From the NCBI GenBank assembly GCA_964423405.1, contig CAYREY010000003.1:62001-126000 (forward strand): 64,000 nucleotides of DNA, given 5' to 3'. The first letter of the stretch is position 1. The number at the start of each line of letters is the position of its first letter. A program made the translations under genes and the position numbers. This document shows, piece by piece, positions 42,795 through 51,719 of the stretch. The notes beneath the pieces are model-generated. The model saw only the letters and a list, made by a program, of their open reading frames with translations, made no database searches and was not told the DNA's origin. This stretch comes from Bog-950 sp964423405. GTDB lineage: Bacteria > Bacteroidota > Bacteroidia > Chitinophagales > LD1.

Positions 42795-43538
42795 ATGAAA
42801 CGCTTATTTACACTTGCCATCATTGCTTTATCATTTTTAAGTGCTTCGGCACAGCAGGGTTTATCGGTTTTAAACCTGCGCATAAGCGATAACAGCCCGT
42901 TTAAATTATACATAGATGGTACCTATGCCGGCCGTGCCAATGGCACCATGCGTATAGATAATATGCAGCCCGGCAAACACATGTTGCAGGTAACACGCAT
43001 AAACAGAATGTGGGGCAGTGTGCGCGAAGAGGTAGTATATGGCAGTGGCATAGTATTGGGCGCCAACACCGAATCGTGGGTTACTGTGTTGCCCGAACTG
43101 CGCAAAATAAAATTCGATAACATAGTAGCATTAGCTACCCCTGGTTGCACACCGGCTATAGAACCTGTTACACCTGTACTACCCGGCCGCAACACCTGCA
43201 CCCCTACCCCATCGGCACCGGTATTTGAACCCGCGGGCCCGGTTGGCCCCTTTGCCATGGCACCCGCCGATTTTGAACAACTGAAACGCACTATAGATAA
43301 TGCCGGTTTCGAAAGCACCCGACTGACTATATTTAAACAGGCATTGGCTTACAACTACTTTACCACCGCACAGGTACGCGACTTAATGAACCTGTTCTGG
43401 TTCGAAAGCTCAAAGCTGGATGTAGCTAAACTGGCTTATAACAAAACAATAGACCCGTATAACTACTACCTGGTAAACAACGAGTTTAACTTTAGCAGCA
43501 GTGTAAATGCACTGGGCGATTATATAGCCATGCGATAA
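42795..43538 (+). CDS. Secreted protein with DUF4476 domain
   Basis: A 247-aa protein from the ATG at 42795. A signal peptide (MKRLFTLAIIALSFLSASAQ) precedes a PEGA-like beta domain (FKLYIDGTYAGRANG ... MQPGKHMLQV, about 20-95). A Pro-rich linker follows (TPVLPGRNTCTPTPSAPVF), then the C-terminal DUF4476 domain (about 155-247). Its paired pattern is clear: FEQLKRTIDNAGFESTRL, YFTTAQVRDLMNLFWFES and KLDVAKLAYNKTIDPYNYY. DUF4476 proteins are common in Bacteroidota, exported, and of unknown function. A bidirectional terminator separates it from the convergent CvfB-like gene. Confidence 0.85.
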   Translation: MKRLFTLAIIALSFLSASAQQGLSVLNLRISDNSPFKLYIDGTYAGRANGTMRIDNMQPGKHMLQVTRINRMWGSVREEVVYGSGIVLGANTESWVTVLPELRKIKFDNIVALATPGCTPAIEPVTPVLPGRNTCTPTPSAPVFEPAGPVGPFAMAPADFEQLKRTIDNAGFESTRLTIFKQALAYNYFTTAQVRDLMNLFWFESSKLDVAKLAYNKTIDPYNYYLVNNEFNFSSSVNALGDYIAMR

Positions 43539-43563
43539 ACAATAGTAAGATACCCTTTAATAC

Positions 43564-43597
43564 AAACAGGCAACCGGAGGAACCGGTTGCCTGTTTT
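43564..43597. terminator. Bidirectional terminator between DUF4476 and CvfB-like genes
   Basis: A perfect 14-bp stem AAACAGGCAACCGG/CCGGTTGCCTGTTT with loop AGGAA, T-rich on the right side. It serves the convergent genes on either side. Confidence 0.8.
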
Positions 43598-43622
43598 ACG
43601 TTTGCAACTGCTGGTGGGTAGC

Positions 43623-44471
43623 TTATTTCTCCTTAGCCAGCGTAATCAGGTTATCGTGCAACTCTATTTTGCCGGCCTTGTACAGCATACCTACGGCTTT
43701 CTTAAAATTCTTCTTGCTTATGCCCAGCACCTCATATACCAACTCGGGCGGCGAGTCGTCGCTAAGTTCCAGCCGGCCGTTGTTCTCTATCAGTTTCTCC
43801 AGCACCACCGTGCCTATATCGCGGGCAGCCGCTATACCTTGTTTTTGCAGCGCCACATCTATTTTACCATCCTCACGTATCTTTTTTATATAACCCTTTA
43901 CGTGGCTGCCTTTCTCTATCTTACTAAAAATCTCATTCTTAAAAAGTATGCCCCAGTGCTTGTTGTTTATTATAACCCGCACGCCAACTTCGTTCTCGTA
44001 AGTTATCAGCAGGTCCACCTCATCATTGGGTTTAAGTTCTACATCACGGTTTTTAATAAACTTATTAATATTAGTAGTAGCCGCTATACGTTTCGATGCA
44101 AAATCGAAAAAAACATACACCAGATAATACCGGTCGGGCTCTACGCGCTCGCCCTGCTCACGAAAAGGCAGAAACAAATCTTTCTCCAGCCCCCAGTCTA
44201 AAAACGCGCCTATGCGGTTTACATCTTTCACCAGCAGGTAAGCCGCCTCACCTACCTGTACCAGCGGCTCTTGTGTAGTAGCCACCGGCCGGTCTTCCGA
44301 GTCTTTATACAAAAAAATATCTACCTCGCTCCCCTCCTGCATATCAGGCGTTATATACTTTTTGGGCAGCAGCACTTCTTCCAGCGATGCATCGCCGTTC
44401 TCGGCCAGATAGAAACCATTATCGGTACGGCGCGTTATTACCAGCCTGTTAAACTTACCATATTGTAACAT
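43623..44471 (-). CDS. cvfB: CvfB-like S1 RNA-binding protein
   Basis: A 282-aa protein with the CvfB arrangement: tandem S1-type OB folds and a C-terminal winged helix. The first OB fold contains GFYLAENGDASLEEVLLP (about residue 19). The second has RIGAFLDWGLEKDLFLPF (about 86), the best-conserved block of the family. A third S1-like unit includes KGYIKKIREDGKIDVALQ (about 190). The winged helix follows (LVYEVLGISKKNFKKAVGML, about 245). Family members bind RNA and affect expression of virulence or surface genes in Firmicutes; the target in Bacteroidota is unknown. It is divergent from the glycosyltransferase gene and ends at a shared terminator. Confidence 0.9.
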   Translation of the reverse strand: MLQYGKFNRLVITRRTDNGFYLAENGDASLEEVLLPKKYITPDMQEGSEVDIFLYKDSEDRPVATTQEPLVQVGEAAYLLVKDVNRIGAFLDWGLEKDLFLPFREQGERVEPDRYYLVYVFFDFASKRIAATTNINKFIKNRDVELKPNDEVDLLITYENEVGVRVIINNKHWGILFKNEIFSKIEKGSHVKGYIKKIREDGKIDVALQKQGIAAARDIGTVVLEKLIENNGRLELSDDSPPELVYEVLGISKKNFKKAVGMLYKAGKIELHDNLITLAKEK

Positions 44472-44551
44472 GGCGCAAAGAAAGTAAAAAGCAGGTGCAT
44501 TGTGTGCTTATTAAGTGCGGGTATGTTTCGGCACATTATTATTTTGGCTGT

Positions 44552-45664
44552 ATGAATATTTTATTGCTCGAACCTTTCTTTACCGGTTCGCATAAAAAAT
44601 GGGCCGAAGAGTTTAAAAAGTATAGCCGCCATAGCGTTGAAATAATATCGCTAAGCGGCCACTATTGGAAATGGCGCATGCACGGCGGCGCTGTAACTAT
44701 GGCGCAGCAGCTTAATAAAAAACTACCCTTTACCCCCGATTTATTACTGGCTACCGATATGCTGGATCTGAACCTGTTTTTATCGCTTACACGTAGCTGG
44801 TCGTACAACATACCCACAGCCGTTTACTTTCACGAAAACCAGTTAAACTACCCCTGGAGCCCCACCGATGCCGATGTAAAACTGCAACGCGATAACCACT
44901 ATGCCTTTATTAACTACACCAGCGCACTGGCGGCCAATCACGTGTTTTTTAATTCGCAATACCATCACCATGCATTTCTGAACGAACTGCCCCGCTTTCT
45001 TAAAGCTTTCCCCGATAACAACAACCTTGCGGGTGTAGATGAGATACGTAAAAAATCATCGGTACTGCACCTGGGTATGGATTTAAAAAAACTAACCCAA
45101 CACAAACCTGCTGTAATAGAAAAACCCAACCGTGCTGTGGTACTTTGGAACCACCGGTGGGAATACGATAAAAACCCCGAACGTTTTTTTAACGCGCTGT
45201 TTGAACTGGCCGACCATGGTATAGATTTCAGGCTGGTGGTACTTGGCGAAAGCTACGAAAAACGGCCACCGGTGTTTGATACTGCCCGCGAAAAACTGGC
45301 CGATAAAATTTTACACTTTGGCTACGCCGAAAGCTTTGATGAGTATTGCAAATGGCTATGGGTGGCCGATATACTACCGGTAACCGGCACGCAGGATTTT
45401 TTTGGCGGCAGCGTAGTAGAGGCTATGTATTGCAACACCGTACCATTTTTACCTAAACGCCTGGCCTACCCCGAACATATACCGCAGCAGTTTCACACCA
45501 CCTTTTTTTACGATGAAGAGGACTTTGTAAAAAAACTACAGCGCCGTATTATGGATGTAAAATACCTGCGCGTAATGAATACGCAGCAATACGCTGCCCG
45601 GTACGATTGGCAAAACCAGATAGAACTGTACGATACCCAACTGGAACAGGTAAAAGCCGGCTAA
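44552..45664 (+). CDS. tRNA-queuosine mannosyltransferase homologue (DUF3524 glycosyltransferase)
   Basis: A 370-aa GT4-type glycosyltransferase. The N-terminal DUF3524 block is clear: MNILLLEPFFTGSHKKWAEE, then LSGHYWKWRMHGGAVTMAQQ and YFHENQLNYPWSP. The C-terminal Rossmann half follows (VVLWNHRWEYDKNPE, LGESYEKRPPVF, GTQDFFGGSVVEAMYC). The same family contains animal GTDC1, identified as the enzyme adding mannose to queuosine in tRNA-Asp. By homology it should use GDP-mannose and act on Q-tRNA or a related acceptor in the cytoplasm; the bacterial substrate is inferred. I start at 44552 because the conserved N-terminus begins there. It is preceded closely by the divergent CvfB-like gene. Confidence 0.88.
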   Translation: MNILLLEPFFTGSHKKWAEEFKKYSRHSVEIISLSGHYWKWRMHGGAVTMAQQLNKKLPFTPDLLLATDMLDLNLFLSLTRSWSYNIPTAVYFHENQLNYPWSPTDADVKLQRDNHYAFINYTSALAANHVFFNSQYHHHAFLNELPRFLKAFPDNNNLAGVDEIRKKSSVLHLGMDLKKLTQHKPAVIEKPNRAVVLWNHRWEYDKNPERFFNALFELADHGIDFRLVVLGESYEKRPPVFDTAREKLADKILHFGYAESFDEYCKWLWVADILPVTGTQDFFGGSVVEAMYCNTVPFLPKRLAYPEHIPQQFHTTFFYDEEDFVKKLQRRIMDVKYLRVMNTQQYAARYDWQNQIELYDTQLEQVKAG

Positions 45665-45676
45665 CCGGCCTGTAGC

Positions 45677-45690
45677 TTGATTAAAATCAT
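45677..45690 (+). promoter_or_regulatory. FNR/CRP-type box before the cytochrome c-FTR1 gene
   Basis: TTGATTAAAATCAT is close to the FNR consensus TTGAT-N4-ATCAA (one mismatch, at the last base). It lies 74 bp upstream of the TTG start at 45765. Two further TGAT-N4-ATCA sites occur at 52621 and 54423. Confidence 0.6.
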
Positions 45691-45764
45691 TCTTTCTTTT
45701 TACGCCGAACATTTTACATTCGCGCTTGTTTAGAATTAATCTAAACTCATTTTAAGCTAAGAAA

Positions 45765-47660
45765 TTGAGGAAAGTCTGTTTAGTAGTGTTTCTTATTTGT
45801 CAGGTGCTGTTTTCTATTGCCCAAAATGCCGAACAAGCCAGGGTATTGGTACACGCGCTCAATTACATAAGTAACGATTACCAGTATGCAGTTGCCAACG
45901 GCAAAGTAATAAGCAAGCTGGAGTACGACGAAGAACTGGAGTTTGGCGAAGCAATTATAAAATATCACCGCCTGTATTCGGGCAACTGGCAACCGGCCGA
46001 CTCAATAGCCGTAGGCGAAATGGTTAACCGCCTTAATAACCTTATTACTGCCAAAGCCGATTTTAAAGAGGTAAGCAAACTGGCTACCGAAACAAAAAAT
46101 AAAGTTATTGCCGCCTCGGGCCTTAGCATAACACCGGTACAGTACCCCAACCTGCCTAATGGTAAACTGGTGTATAAAACAGAATGTGCCCGCTGCCACG
46201 GCTACACCGGCAACGGCGATGGGCCCGATGGCAAAGCACTGGAACCTAAACCACGTAACTTTCACGATAACGAACGCATGCGGGGCATATCGCCGTTTGC
46301 AGCATTTAATACTATCCGCCTGGGTATAGAAGGTACCGGTATGGAAGCCCACCCCATGCTGGATGATGACCAGGTATGGGATGTAGCTTTTTACATTCTG
46401 TCGCTCCGCTACCAGCAACCAGCCGATGGTAAAATGAAAGAGGCCATTGCCGGCGTTAATCTGGCCGATATAGCCATGTACAGCGATAAAGACCTGCTGG
46501 CAGCACACTCACAGCCCGATAGCCTTGCTGCACACCATTTTCTGGCAGCTATACGTACCCAGCAACCCGCCACCGATGAAAGTGCATTTATCAATACCTC
46601 ACTCAAATATCTGGATGGGGCTATGGCATTGTACCGCGATGGTAAATTCGACGAAGCATCTAAACTGGCGGCACTATCATACCTGGAGGGGATAGAACCG
46701 GTAGAAAACCAGCTAAAGGCTACCGACCCGGGCACTATGGAAAAGCTGGAAATGCAAATGCAACAGCTGCGTAAAATGATGGACGAAAACCGGCCTGCGG
46801 CTGAAGTGCAGGATTCGGTAAAGCAGGTACGCCAGACTATCAGCAGCCTGAACGAAATACTCGGCAAAAAAAATCATTCATTCTGGCTGGCGTTTATGCT
46901 GGCAGCATCAGTACTGTTGCGCGAGGGCCTCGAAGCGTTTTTGGTAATACTGGTAATACTATCGGTAGTAAAAGCTACCGAGCTAAAGCAATACACCGGT
47001 TGGATACATGCCGGCTGGCTGGGTGCTGTACTGGTAGGTGTTATACTATGGTTTTCGGGTGGTGCGCTTATGGGCGAACAACTTAAACATGTAGAGCTGA
47101 TTGAAGGCATCGTTTCGTTTTTAGCTGTAGCTATGCTTATGTATGTGGGCTTTTGGCTGCACAGCAAAAGCGAAATTGGTAAATGGAAAGAATACGTAAA
47201 CCAACTGGTTAAAGGCGCTATAAACAACAAAAGCCTGTTTGGCTTAACCAGCCTTTCATTCTTTGTGGTATTCCGCGAGGTATTCGAATCGGTGCTGTTT
47301 CTTTCAGCACTTAATCTTGAGTCGGCCGGTAAACAAAGCAATGCTATTGGCCTGGGCGTACTGGCCGCCTTTGCGGTAGTTATGGTAATGGCCTGGCTGG
47401 TACTTCGTTACTCTACCAAACTGCCTATTCCCAAACTATTCAAAATCTCATCTATAGTAATGGGCCTGCTGGCTATTGTATTAACCGGTAAGGGGGTACA
47501 CTCTTTTCAGGTACTAAACTACATACCGGTGCATGGCATACCTATGTTCCGGTTAGAACTGCTGGGCATTTTCCCCACTATAGAAACCTGTGCTGCACAG
47601 GTAGCCGCCCTGCTGCTGGTAGTATATATGTGGCGGGCCACTATGGGCAACAGCAAATAA
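45765..47660 (+). CDS. Cytochrome c-FTR1 iron permease fusion
   Basis: A 631-aa protein from a TTG start at 45765; no ATG precedes the signal peptide (RKVCLVVFLICQVLFSIAQ). Residues about 125-220 form a class I cytochrome c with the haem motif CARCH (about 140) and a possible Met ligand in GMEAHPM. A helical periplasmic linker (about 225-375) with a coiled coil follows. The C-terminal half is an FTR1 permease with about seven helices and the two iron-binding RExxE motifs, REGLE (about 385) and REVFE (about 503). FTR1 imports iron after oxidation of Fe(II); here the fused cytochrome c could take the electron in place of a separate oxidase (inference). An FNR-like box precedes it. Single-gene transcript. 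Confidence 0.93.
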   Translation: MRKVCLVVFLICQVLFSIAQNAEQARVLVHALNYISNDYQYAVANGKVISKLEYDEELEFGEAIIKYHRLYSGNWQPADSIAVGEMVNRLNNLITAKADFKEVSKLATETKNKVIAASGLSITPVQYPNLPNGKLVYKTECARCHGYTGNGDGPDGKALEPKPRNFHDNERMRGISPFAAFNTIRLGIEGTGMEAHPMLDDDQVWDVAFYILSLRYQQPADGKMKEAIAGVNLADIAMYSDKDLLAAHSQPDSLAAHHFLAAIRTQQPATDESAFINTSLKYLDGAMALYRDGKFDEASKLAALSYLEGIEPVENQLKATDPGTMEKLEMQMQQLRKMMDENRPAAEVQDSVKQVRQTISSLNEILGKKNHSFWLAFMLAASVLLREGLEAFLVILVILSVVKATELKQYTGWIHAGWLGAVLVGVILWFSGGALMGEQLKHVELIEGIVSFLAVAMLMYVGFWLHSKSEIGKWKEYVNQLVKGAINNKSLFGLTSLSFFVVFREVFESVLFLSALNLESAGKQSNAIGLGVLAAFAVVMVMAWLVLRYSTKLPIPKLFKISSIVMGLLAIVLTGKGVHSFQVLNYIPVHGIPMFRLELLGIFPTIETCAAQVAALLLVVYMWRATMGNSK

Positions 47661-47802
47661 CCGCTACCGGTTACCTGTTACAACACTTTAAATTTTAATT
47701 AATATCAAATACTCATTGCTGATTGTCGTCAGCTATGAACTACGTCATACTAAGCTATGTGTAGTTGCTTTTGCTTTGTATCCGAATCAAAAAACAACTA
47801 TC

Positions 47803-49281
47803 ATGAAAAACATTACACGCAGTGCAGTTTTTTTACTAAGCATGCTGTTATTACAACACTCTTTTGCAACCAACCAGTTGGTAAAGCAAAAAAACATAAG
47901 CGCAACCAATATTGACATGCGCTCATCGGGAGTAGTGGTGTTAGATAGTATAGTATTAAATGCCCCCGAAAATGGCCGGGTAGTAGTAAGGCTGGATGGC
48001 TATTGCGTATCCGATTCAGGTGATAGGATAGTATTGGCTGCCAGTAACGAACCGCGCTGGTTTGCCAACGATGGTAACGTAGCCGTAAATGCACCACACA
48101 CCAACTTTAAACGGAGGGCCTTTTCGCACACACGCGTGTACGATGTAACAGCCGGCCTGGATACCTTTTACGCCGTTGGCCAGAATTATGTAGATGAAGA
48201 TGGAAGTGGTATTGCATCGGTATATGCACACCTTACGTTAGAATATTTTCCCGCCAGTGGCGATGCCATGGTAATAAGTGCAGATATGGCATTAGGGGGC
48301 GATGTAAGAAGTGCTCAAAAAGTGATAGCTAAAATATACGACCCGGCCGAGCCTGCAGGTAAAGTATTTGTACATGCCGATGGCTGCGTCAACTCATCGC
48401 CCGGCGATAGAATTATGCTATCCGTAGCCAATATTCCATCGTGGCTGGTAGGCGATGGCAGTGTGGCCTTAATGGCACTTAACGCCAATCAAACACAGTC
48501 TCCCTATAGCCACTCACGCGTATATACCCAAAATACTACAGCCGACACATTTTACACCACCGTACGCAACGTAGTAAACACCAGTGGCAGCGGGGTGGCT
48601 ACTGTGTACGGTAACCTGAGCGCCACATTCTATCCATCGTCGGGCCAGTCATTTATACAGGTAAAAGAGATAGAAGAAGACGATTTGAATGCCCGTGGCG
48701 CACCAGTTGCATTCGACTCTATTACTATTACCACTACTACGCCCGGCTATGCACTGGCACAACTTGATGGCTATTGTACTTCATCGGTAGGCGATGAAAT
48801 GTTGTTTGCAGTAAACAATGTACCGGCATGGGGGCCTAATGAAGACCACATTACTGTTTCTGCTGCTTACACTAACAACAACTTCAGTACGTTGGCACAT
48901 TCCCGCTTGTTCTACATTCCAGCCGGCACGCATACATACTACAGCGTAGTGCAAAATTTTAGCTCATCGGCAGGTAACGGATTGGTAGATATTATGGCCA
49001 ACTTTACAGTTAAATTCTATCCTGATGAAAGCGTAGGTATTGCCGAAACATCCGGCAACATAGTTGCAGTATACCCTAATCCGGTAAGCGGCATACTAAC
49101 CATTGCCTTGCCCAACAACAACAGCAGGCAAACAGTTACTATAACCGACCTCTCGGGCCGCATAGTACAAAACATGGAAACAACTAACCAGCAACTGCTA
49201 CAGGTAGATATGAGCTACCTGCCTGCCGGCGTTTACATTGTAAAAGGTAACGGTTTTGTAAAAAAAGTAATCAAACAATAA
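47803..49281 (+). CDS. T9SS cargo protein with three internal repeats
   Basis: A 492-aa secreted protein from the ATG at 47803 (signal MKNITRSAVFLLSMLLLQHS; the longer frame upstream is not signal-like). Three repeats of about 130-140 residues share LDGYC-x-SS-x-GDR, an N-x-P-x-W motif, A-HSRVY and a closing VYANLTxxFYP pattern, at about 30-150, 160-285 and 300-420. The C-terminal 70 residues (VYPNPVSGILTIAL ... AGVYIVKGNGFVKKV) are a type A T9SS sorting domain. The repeats are beta-rich and I do not recognise them. A long hairpin terminator follows. An inverted repeat GCTGA-N6-TCAGC lies upstream at 47718-47733. Confidence 0.88.
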   Translation: MKNITRSAVFLLSMLLLQHSFATNQLVKQKNISATNIDMRSSGVVVLDSIVLNAPENGRVVVRLDGYCVSDSGDRIVLAASNEPRWFANDGNVAVNAPHTNFKRRAFSHTRVYDVTAGLDTFYAVGQNYVDEDGSGIASVYAHLTLEYFPASGDAMVISADMALGGDVRSAQKVIAKIYDPAEPAGKVFVHADGCVNSSPGDRIMLSVANIPSWLVGDGSVALMALNANQTQSPYSHSRVYTQNTTADTFYTTVRNVVNTSGSGVATVYGNLSATFYPSSGQSFIQVKEIEEDDLNARGAPVAFDSITITTTTPGYALAQLDGYCTSSVGDEMLFAVNNVPAWGPNEDHITVSAAYTNNNFSTLAHSRLFYIPAGTHTYYSVVQNFSSSAGNGLVDIMANFTVKFYPDESVGIAETSGNIVAVYPNPVSGILTIALPNNNSRQTVTITDLSGRIVQNMETTNQQLLQVDMSYLPAGVYIVKGNGFVKKVIKQ

Positions 49282-49293
49282 CAGGCACAAACA

Positions 49294-49328
49294 AAAGCCG
49301 GCAACTGTAGTACAGTTGCCGGCTTTCT
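49294..49328. terminator. Bidirectional terminator after the repeat protein
   Basis: AAAGCCGGCAACTGTA and TACAGTTGCCGGCTTT form a 13-bp or longer perfect stem around a short loop. It is T-rich on the right side and serves both convergent genes. Confidence 0.8.
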
Positions 49329-49345
49329 GTTTATACAAGTGTAGT

Positions 49346-50407
49346 TTAATTAAGCAGGTTACGCAGTTTAGCTTCGTCCATCACAGTAATCTTTCCCTCG
49401 GCAATTTCAATCAGCTTTTCATGTTTAAAATCGCTTAGTGTACGTATCAGGCTTTCGGTTGCCGTACCTACTACCTGCGCCAGGTCTTCGCGTGGTATCT
49501 CCAGCTTTGGTTTATCGCCCGGCGTTTTTTTGTACTTATCGTTAACATGCAGCAATGCATTGGCCACCCGTTTGCGCAGCGAGTTATAAGCCAGGTTCAG
49601 CAACGCTTCCTCACGCTCTACCAGGTTATGCGATAGCAGTTTGATAAAACTTTGTGTTACCTGCGCATCGGTATTCAGCAGCGCATAAAAATCTGCCTTG
49701 GGTATCAGCATCACTTCGCTGTCTTCCATCGCCTCGGCATTATCGGTGTACGATGTCTCTTCCAGCAACGTGTTGTACCCCATAAAGTCGCCCTCTTTGT
49801 ATATGGCGGTAATCAACTCCTTGCCATCCTCGTTCATTCTGAACGATTTTATTTTACCCTTTACTATAAAAAACAAATGCTGGGGGCGCTGGTCGCGCAC
49901 ATATATCATTTGCTTTTTCTTAAAGGTCTGCACCTCGCGGTCATCGCTGGTAAGTTGTACTTTGCTGTTAGCACTGGCGTTATTCAAAAAGTCGTTTACG
50001 CCTTCCGTGTTGTTGGCATACTCCGTACGCAGTAGCTGTGTTTTCTTCAACCGGGTAGCTATGGCATTCAACAGTTCAATATCATCAAATGGTTTGGCAA
50101 TAAAATCATCAGCCCCCATCTCCATACCTTTGCGCATATCCAGCCGGTCGGCCTTTGCTGTAAGAAAAATAAACGGTATGGTAGATGTTTTAGGGTTCTT
50201 ACTAAGCATGTGCAACACGCCAAAACCATCCAGTTCGGGCATCATTATATCGCACACAATCAGGTCGGGCGCTTCTTTGTTCACCATCTCTACACCTTTC
50301 TTTCCGTTGGGCGCCGATATAACTTCATAGCCTGCCAGCTCCAATATCTCCTCAATATTTTCGCGTACGGCTTTGTTATCTTCTATTACCAGTATTTTCT
50401 TGCTCAT
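49346..50407 (-). CDS. Receiver-CRP/FNR fusion transcription regulator
   Basis: A 353-aa response regulator. The receiver domain (1-125) has the full active site: acidic IEDN at residue 8, phospho-acceptor in IVCDIMMPE (Asp near 54), Thr in FLTAK and Lys in IAKPF. A cyclic-nucleotide-type sensor fold (about 155-270, FFIVKGKIKSFRMNEDGKEL) and a Crp-type helix-turn-helix (about 285-350) follow. The recognition helix TATESLIRTL carries Glu and Arg spaced as in FNR (E209, R213) but no CRP-type leading Arg, which fits TGAT half-sites. No Cys cluster for an Fe-S centre is seen. It is the last gene of a likely operon with the universal stress protein and CoA-transferase, and probably regulates the TGAT-N4-ATCA sites nearby. 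It is a clear relative of the lone receiver at 54719. Confidence 0.9.
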   Translation of the reverse strand: MSKKILVIEDNKAVRENIEEILELAGYEVISAPNGKKGVEMVNKEAPDLIVCDIMMPELDGFGVLHMLSKNPKTSTIPFIFLTAKADRLDMRKGMEMGADDFIAKPFDDIELLNAIATRLKKTQLLRTEYANNTEGVNDFLNNASANSKVQLTSDDREVQTFKKKQMIYVRDQRPQHLFFIVKGKIKSFRMNEDGKELITAIYKEGDFMGYNTLLEETSYTDNAEAMEDSEVMLIPKADFYALLNTDAQVTQSFIKLLSHNLVEREEALLNLAYNSLRKRVANALLHVNDKYKKTPGDKPKLEIPREDLAQVVGTATESLIRTLSDFKHEKLIEIAEGKITVMDEAKLRNLLN

Positions 50408-50441
50408 AGCATGGGTGTTTATATATATTATTTAAACCTAT

Positions 50442-51716
50442 TTACCAGCATTTACCATATAGCTCATAACCTTCCCGTTCCAGTTGTTCGCGGTGGTTAG
50501 GGTGGGCTATTGCTACCAGCGCTTTTACCCGCTGCGAAATATTTTTACCATATAAATCAGCAGCGCCATATTCAGTAACTACATACTGTACATGTGCGCG
50601 CGTGGTTACCACACCGGCCCCTTGTTTAAGTACAGGTACTATTTTCGATATGCCTTTACCGGTTACCGATGTAATGGCAATGATGGGCTTACCGTTTTCA
50701 CTCAACGCTGCACCACGCATAAAATCCATCTGCCCTCCTACCCCACTGTACATCCGGCTGCCTATCGAGTCGGCACACACCTGGCCGGTAAGGTCTATTT
50801 CTATAGCGCTGTTTATGGCAGTTACGCGCGGGTTGCGCCGTATTACGGTAGTATCGTTTACATAGCCTACATCCAGCATCACTACCTCGGGGTTATCGTG
50901 TATAAAATCGTAAAGCCTGCGCGTGCCCATGGCAAACGCCGATACTATTTTTCCCGGGTATTTGGTTTTATACTTACCTGTAATTACACCGGCTTCTACC
51001 AAAGGCAGTATCCCATCCGAAAACATTTCGGTATGTACCCCCAGGTCTTTATGGCTGCCCAGATACGAAAGCACCGCATTGGGTATAGCACCTATACCCA
51101 TTTGCAGGGTGGCGCCATCATCTACCAGCGTAGCAATATGTTTGCCTATAGCGGCCTCGGTGGCTGCAACAGGCGCAGCGGCTGTTTCAAAAATGGCATC
51201 TTCGGCATATACCGCAGTGGTAATTTTACTGTGGTGTATAAAGCTATCGCCCAGCGTGCGCGGCATATTGGAGTTAACCAATGCTATTACCGCACCGGCT
51301 GTTTCGCAGGCAGCCTTTGCTATATCTACCGATATACCCAGCGAACAATAGCCATGAGCATCGGGCGGGCTTACCTGTACCAAAGCCACATCTATGGGGT
51401 ATGCGCCGCTGCGTATAAAGGCCGGTATCTCGCTCAAAAACATGGGCACGTACTGTACGTTTATCTCGTTTACGTACGGGCGTATATTGGCACCTACAAA
51501 AAATGCATTTATCCTGAACGCACCGGCATACTCCGGACGGGCATACCTTGCTTCGCCCTCGGTATGCAGGTGTGTCAGCTCTACATCTTTCAACTCAGCA
51601 TGCCGGTCTGCCAGTGCATTTACCAGGCGCTCCGGCGTGGCAGCACCACCATGTATAAATACACGGTGGCCACTCTTTACTATGTTCAATGCCTCGGCGG
51701 CTGTTACAAAATTCAT
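50442..51716 (-). CDS. Acetyl-CoA hydrolase/transferase family CoA-transferase
   Basis: A 424-aa enzyme of the class that includes 4-hydroxybutyrate and acetate CoA-transferases. Visible markers are SGHRVFIHGGAATPE (about residue 13), VQVSPPDAHGYCSLG, DGATLQMGIGAIPNAVL and the C-terminal VVTEYGAADLYGKN that belongs to the active-site region. It would exchange CoA between acyl-CoA and acetate or similar acids, e.g. in fermentative or micro-oxic carbon flow. It starts 3 bp after the stop of the universal stress protein gene and lies 34 bp before the receiver-CRP gene, so all three are probably one operon. The precise substrate is open. Confidence 0.9.
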   Translation of the reverse strand: MNFVTAAEALNIVKSGHRVFIHGGAATPERLVNALADRHAELKDVELTHLHTEGEARYARPEYAGAFRINAFFVGANIRPYVNEINVQYVPMFLSEIPAFIRSGAYPIDVALVQVSPPDAHGYCSLGISVDIAKAACETAGAVIALVNSNMPRTLGDSFIHHSKITTAVYAEDAIFETAAAPVAATEAAIGKHIATLVDDGATLQMGIGAIPNAVLSYLGSHKDLGVHTEMFSDGILPLVEAGVITGKYKTKYPGKIVSAFAMGTRRLYDFIHDNPEVVMLDVGYVNDTTVIRRNPRVTAINSAIEIDLTGQVCADSIGSRMYSGVGGQMDFMRGAALSENGKPIIAITSVTGKGISKIVPVLKQGAGVVTTRAHVQYVVTEYGAADLYGKNISQRVKALVAIAHPNHREQLEREGYELYGKCW

Positions 51717-51719
51717 GGC

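Noticed and set aside
47716..47802. Upstream in-frame start of the three-repeat T9SS cargo
   Set aside because: The extra 29 residues are not signal-like, and the ATG at 47803 begins a standard signal peptide.
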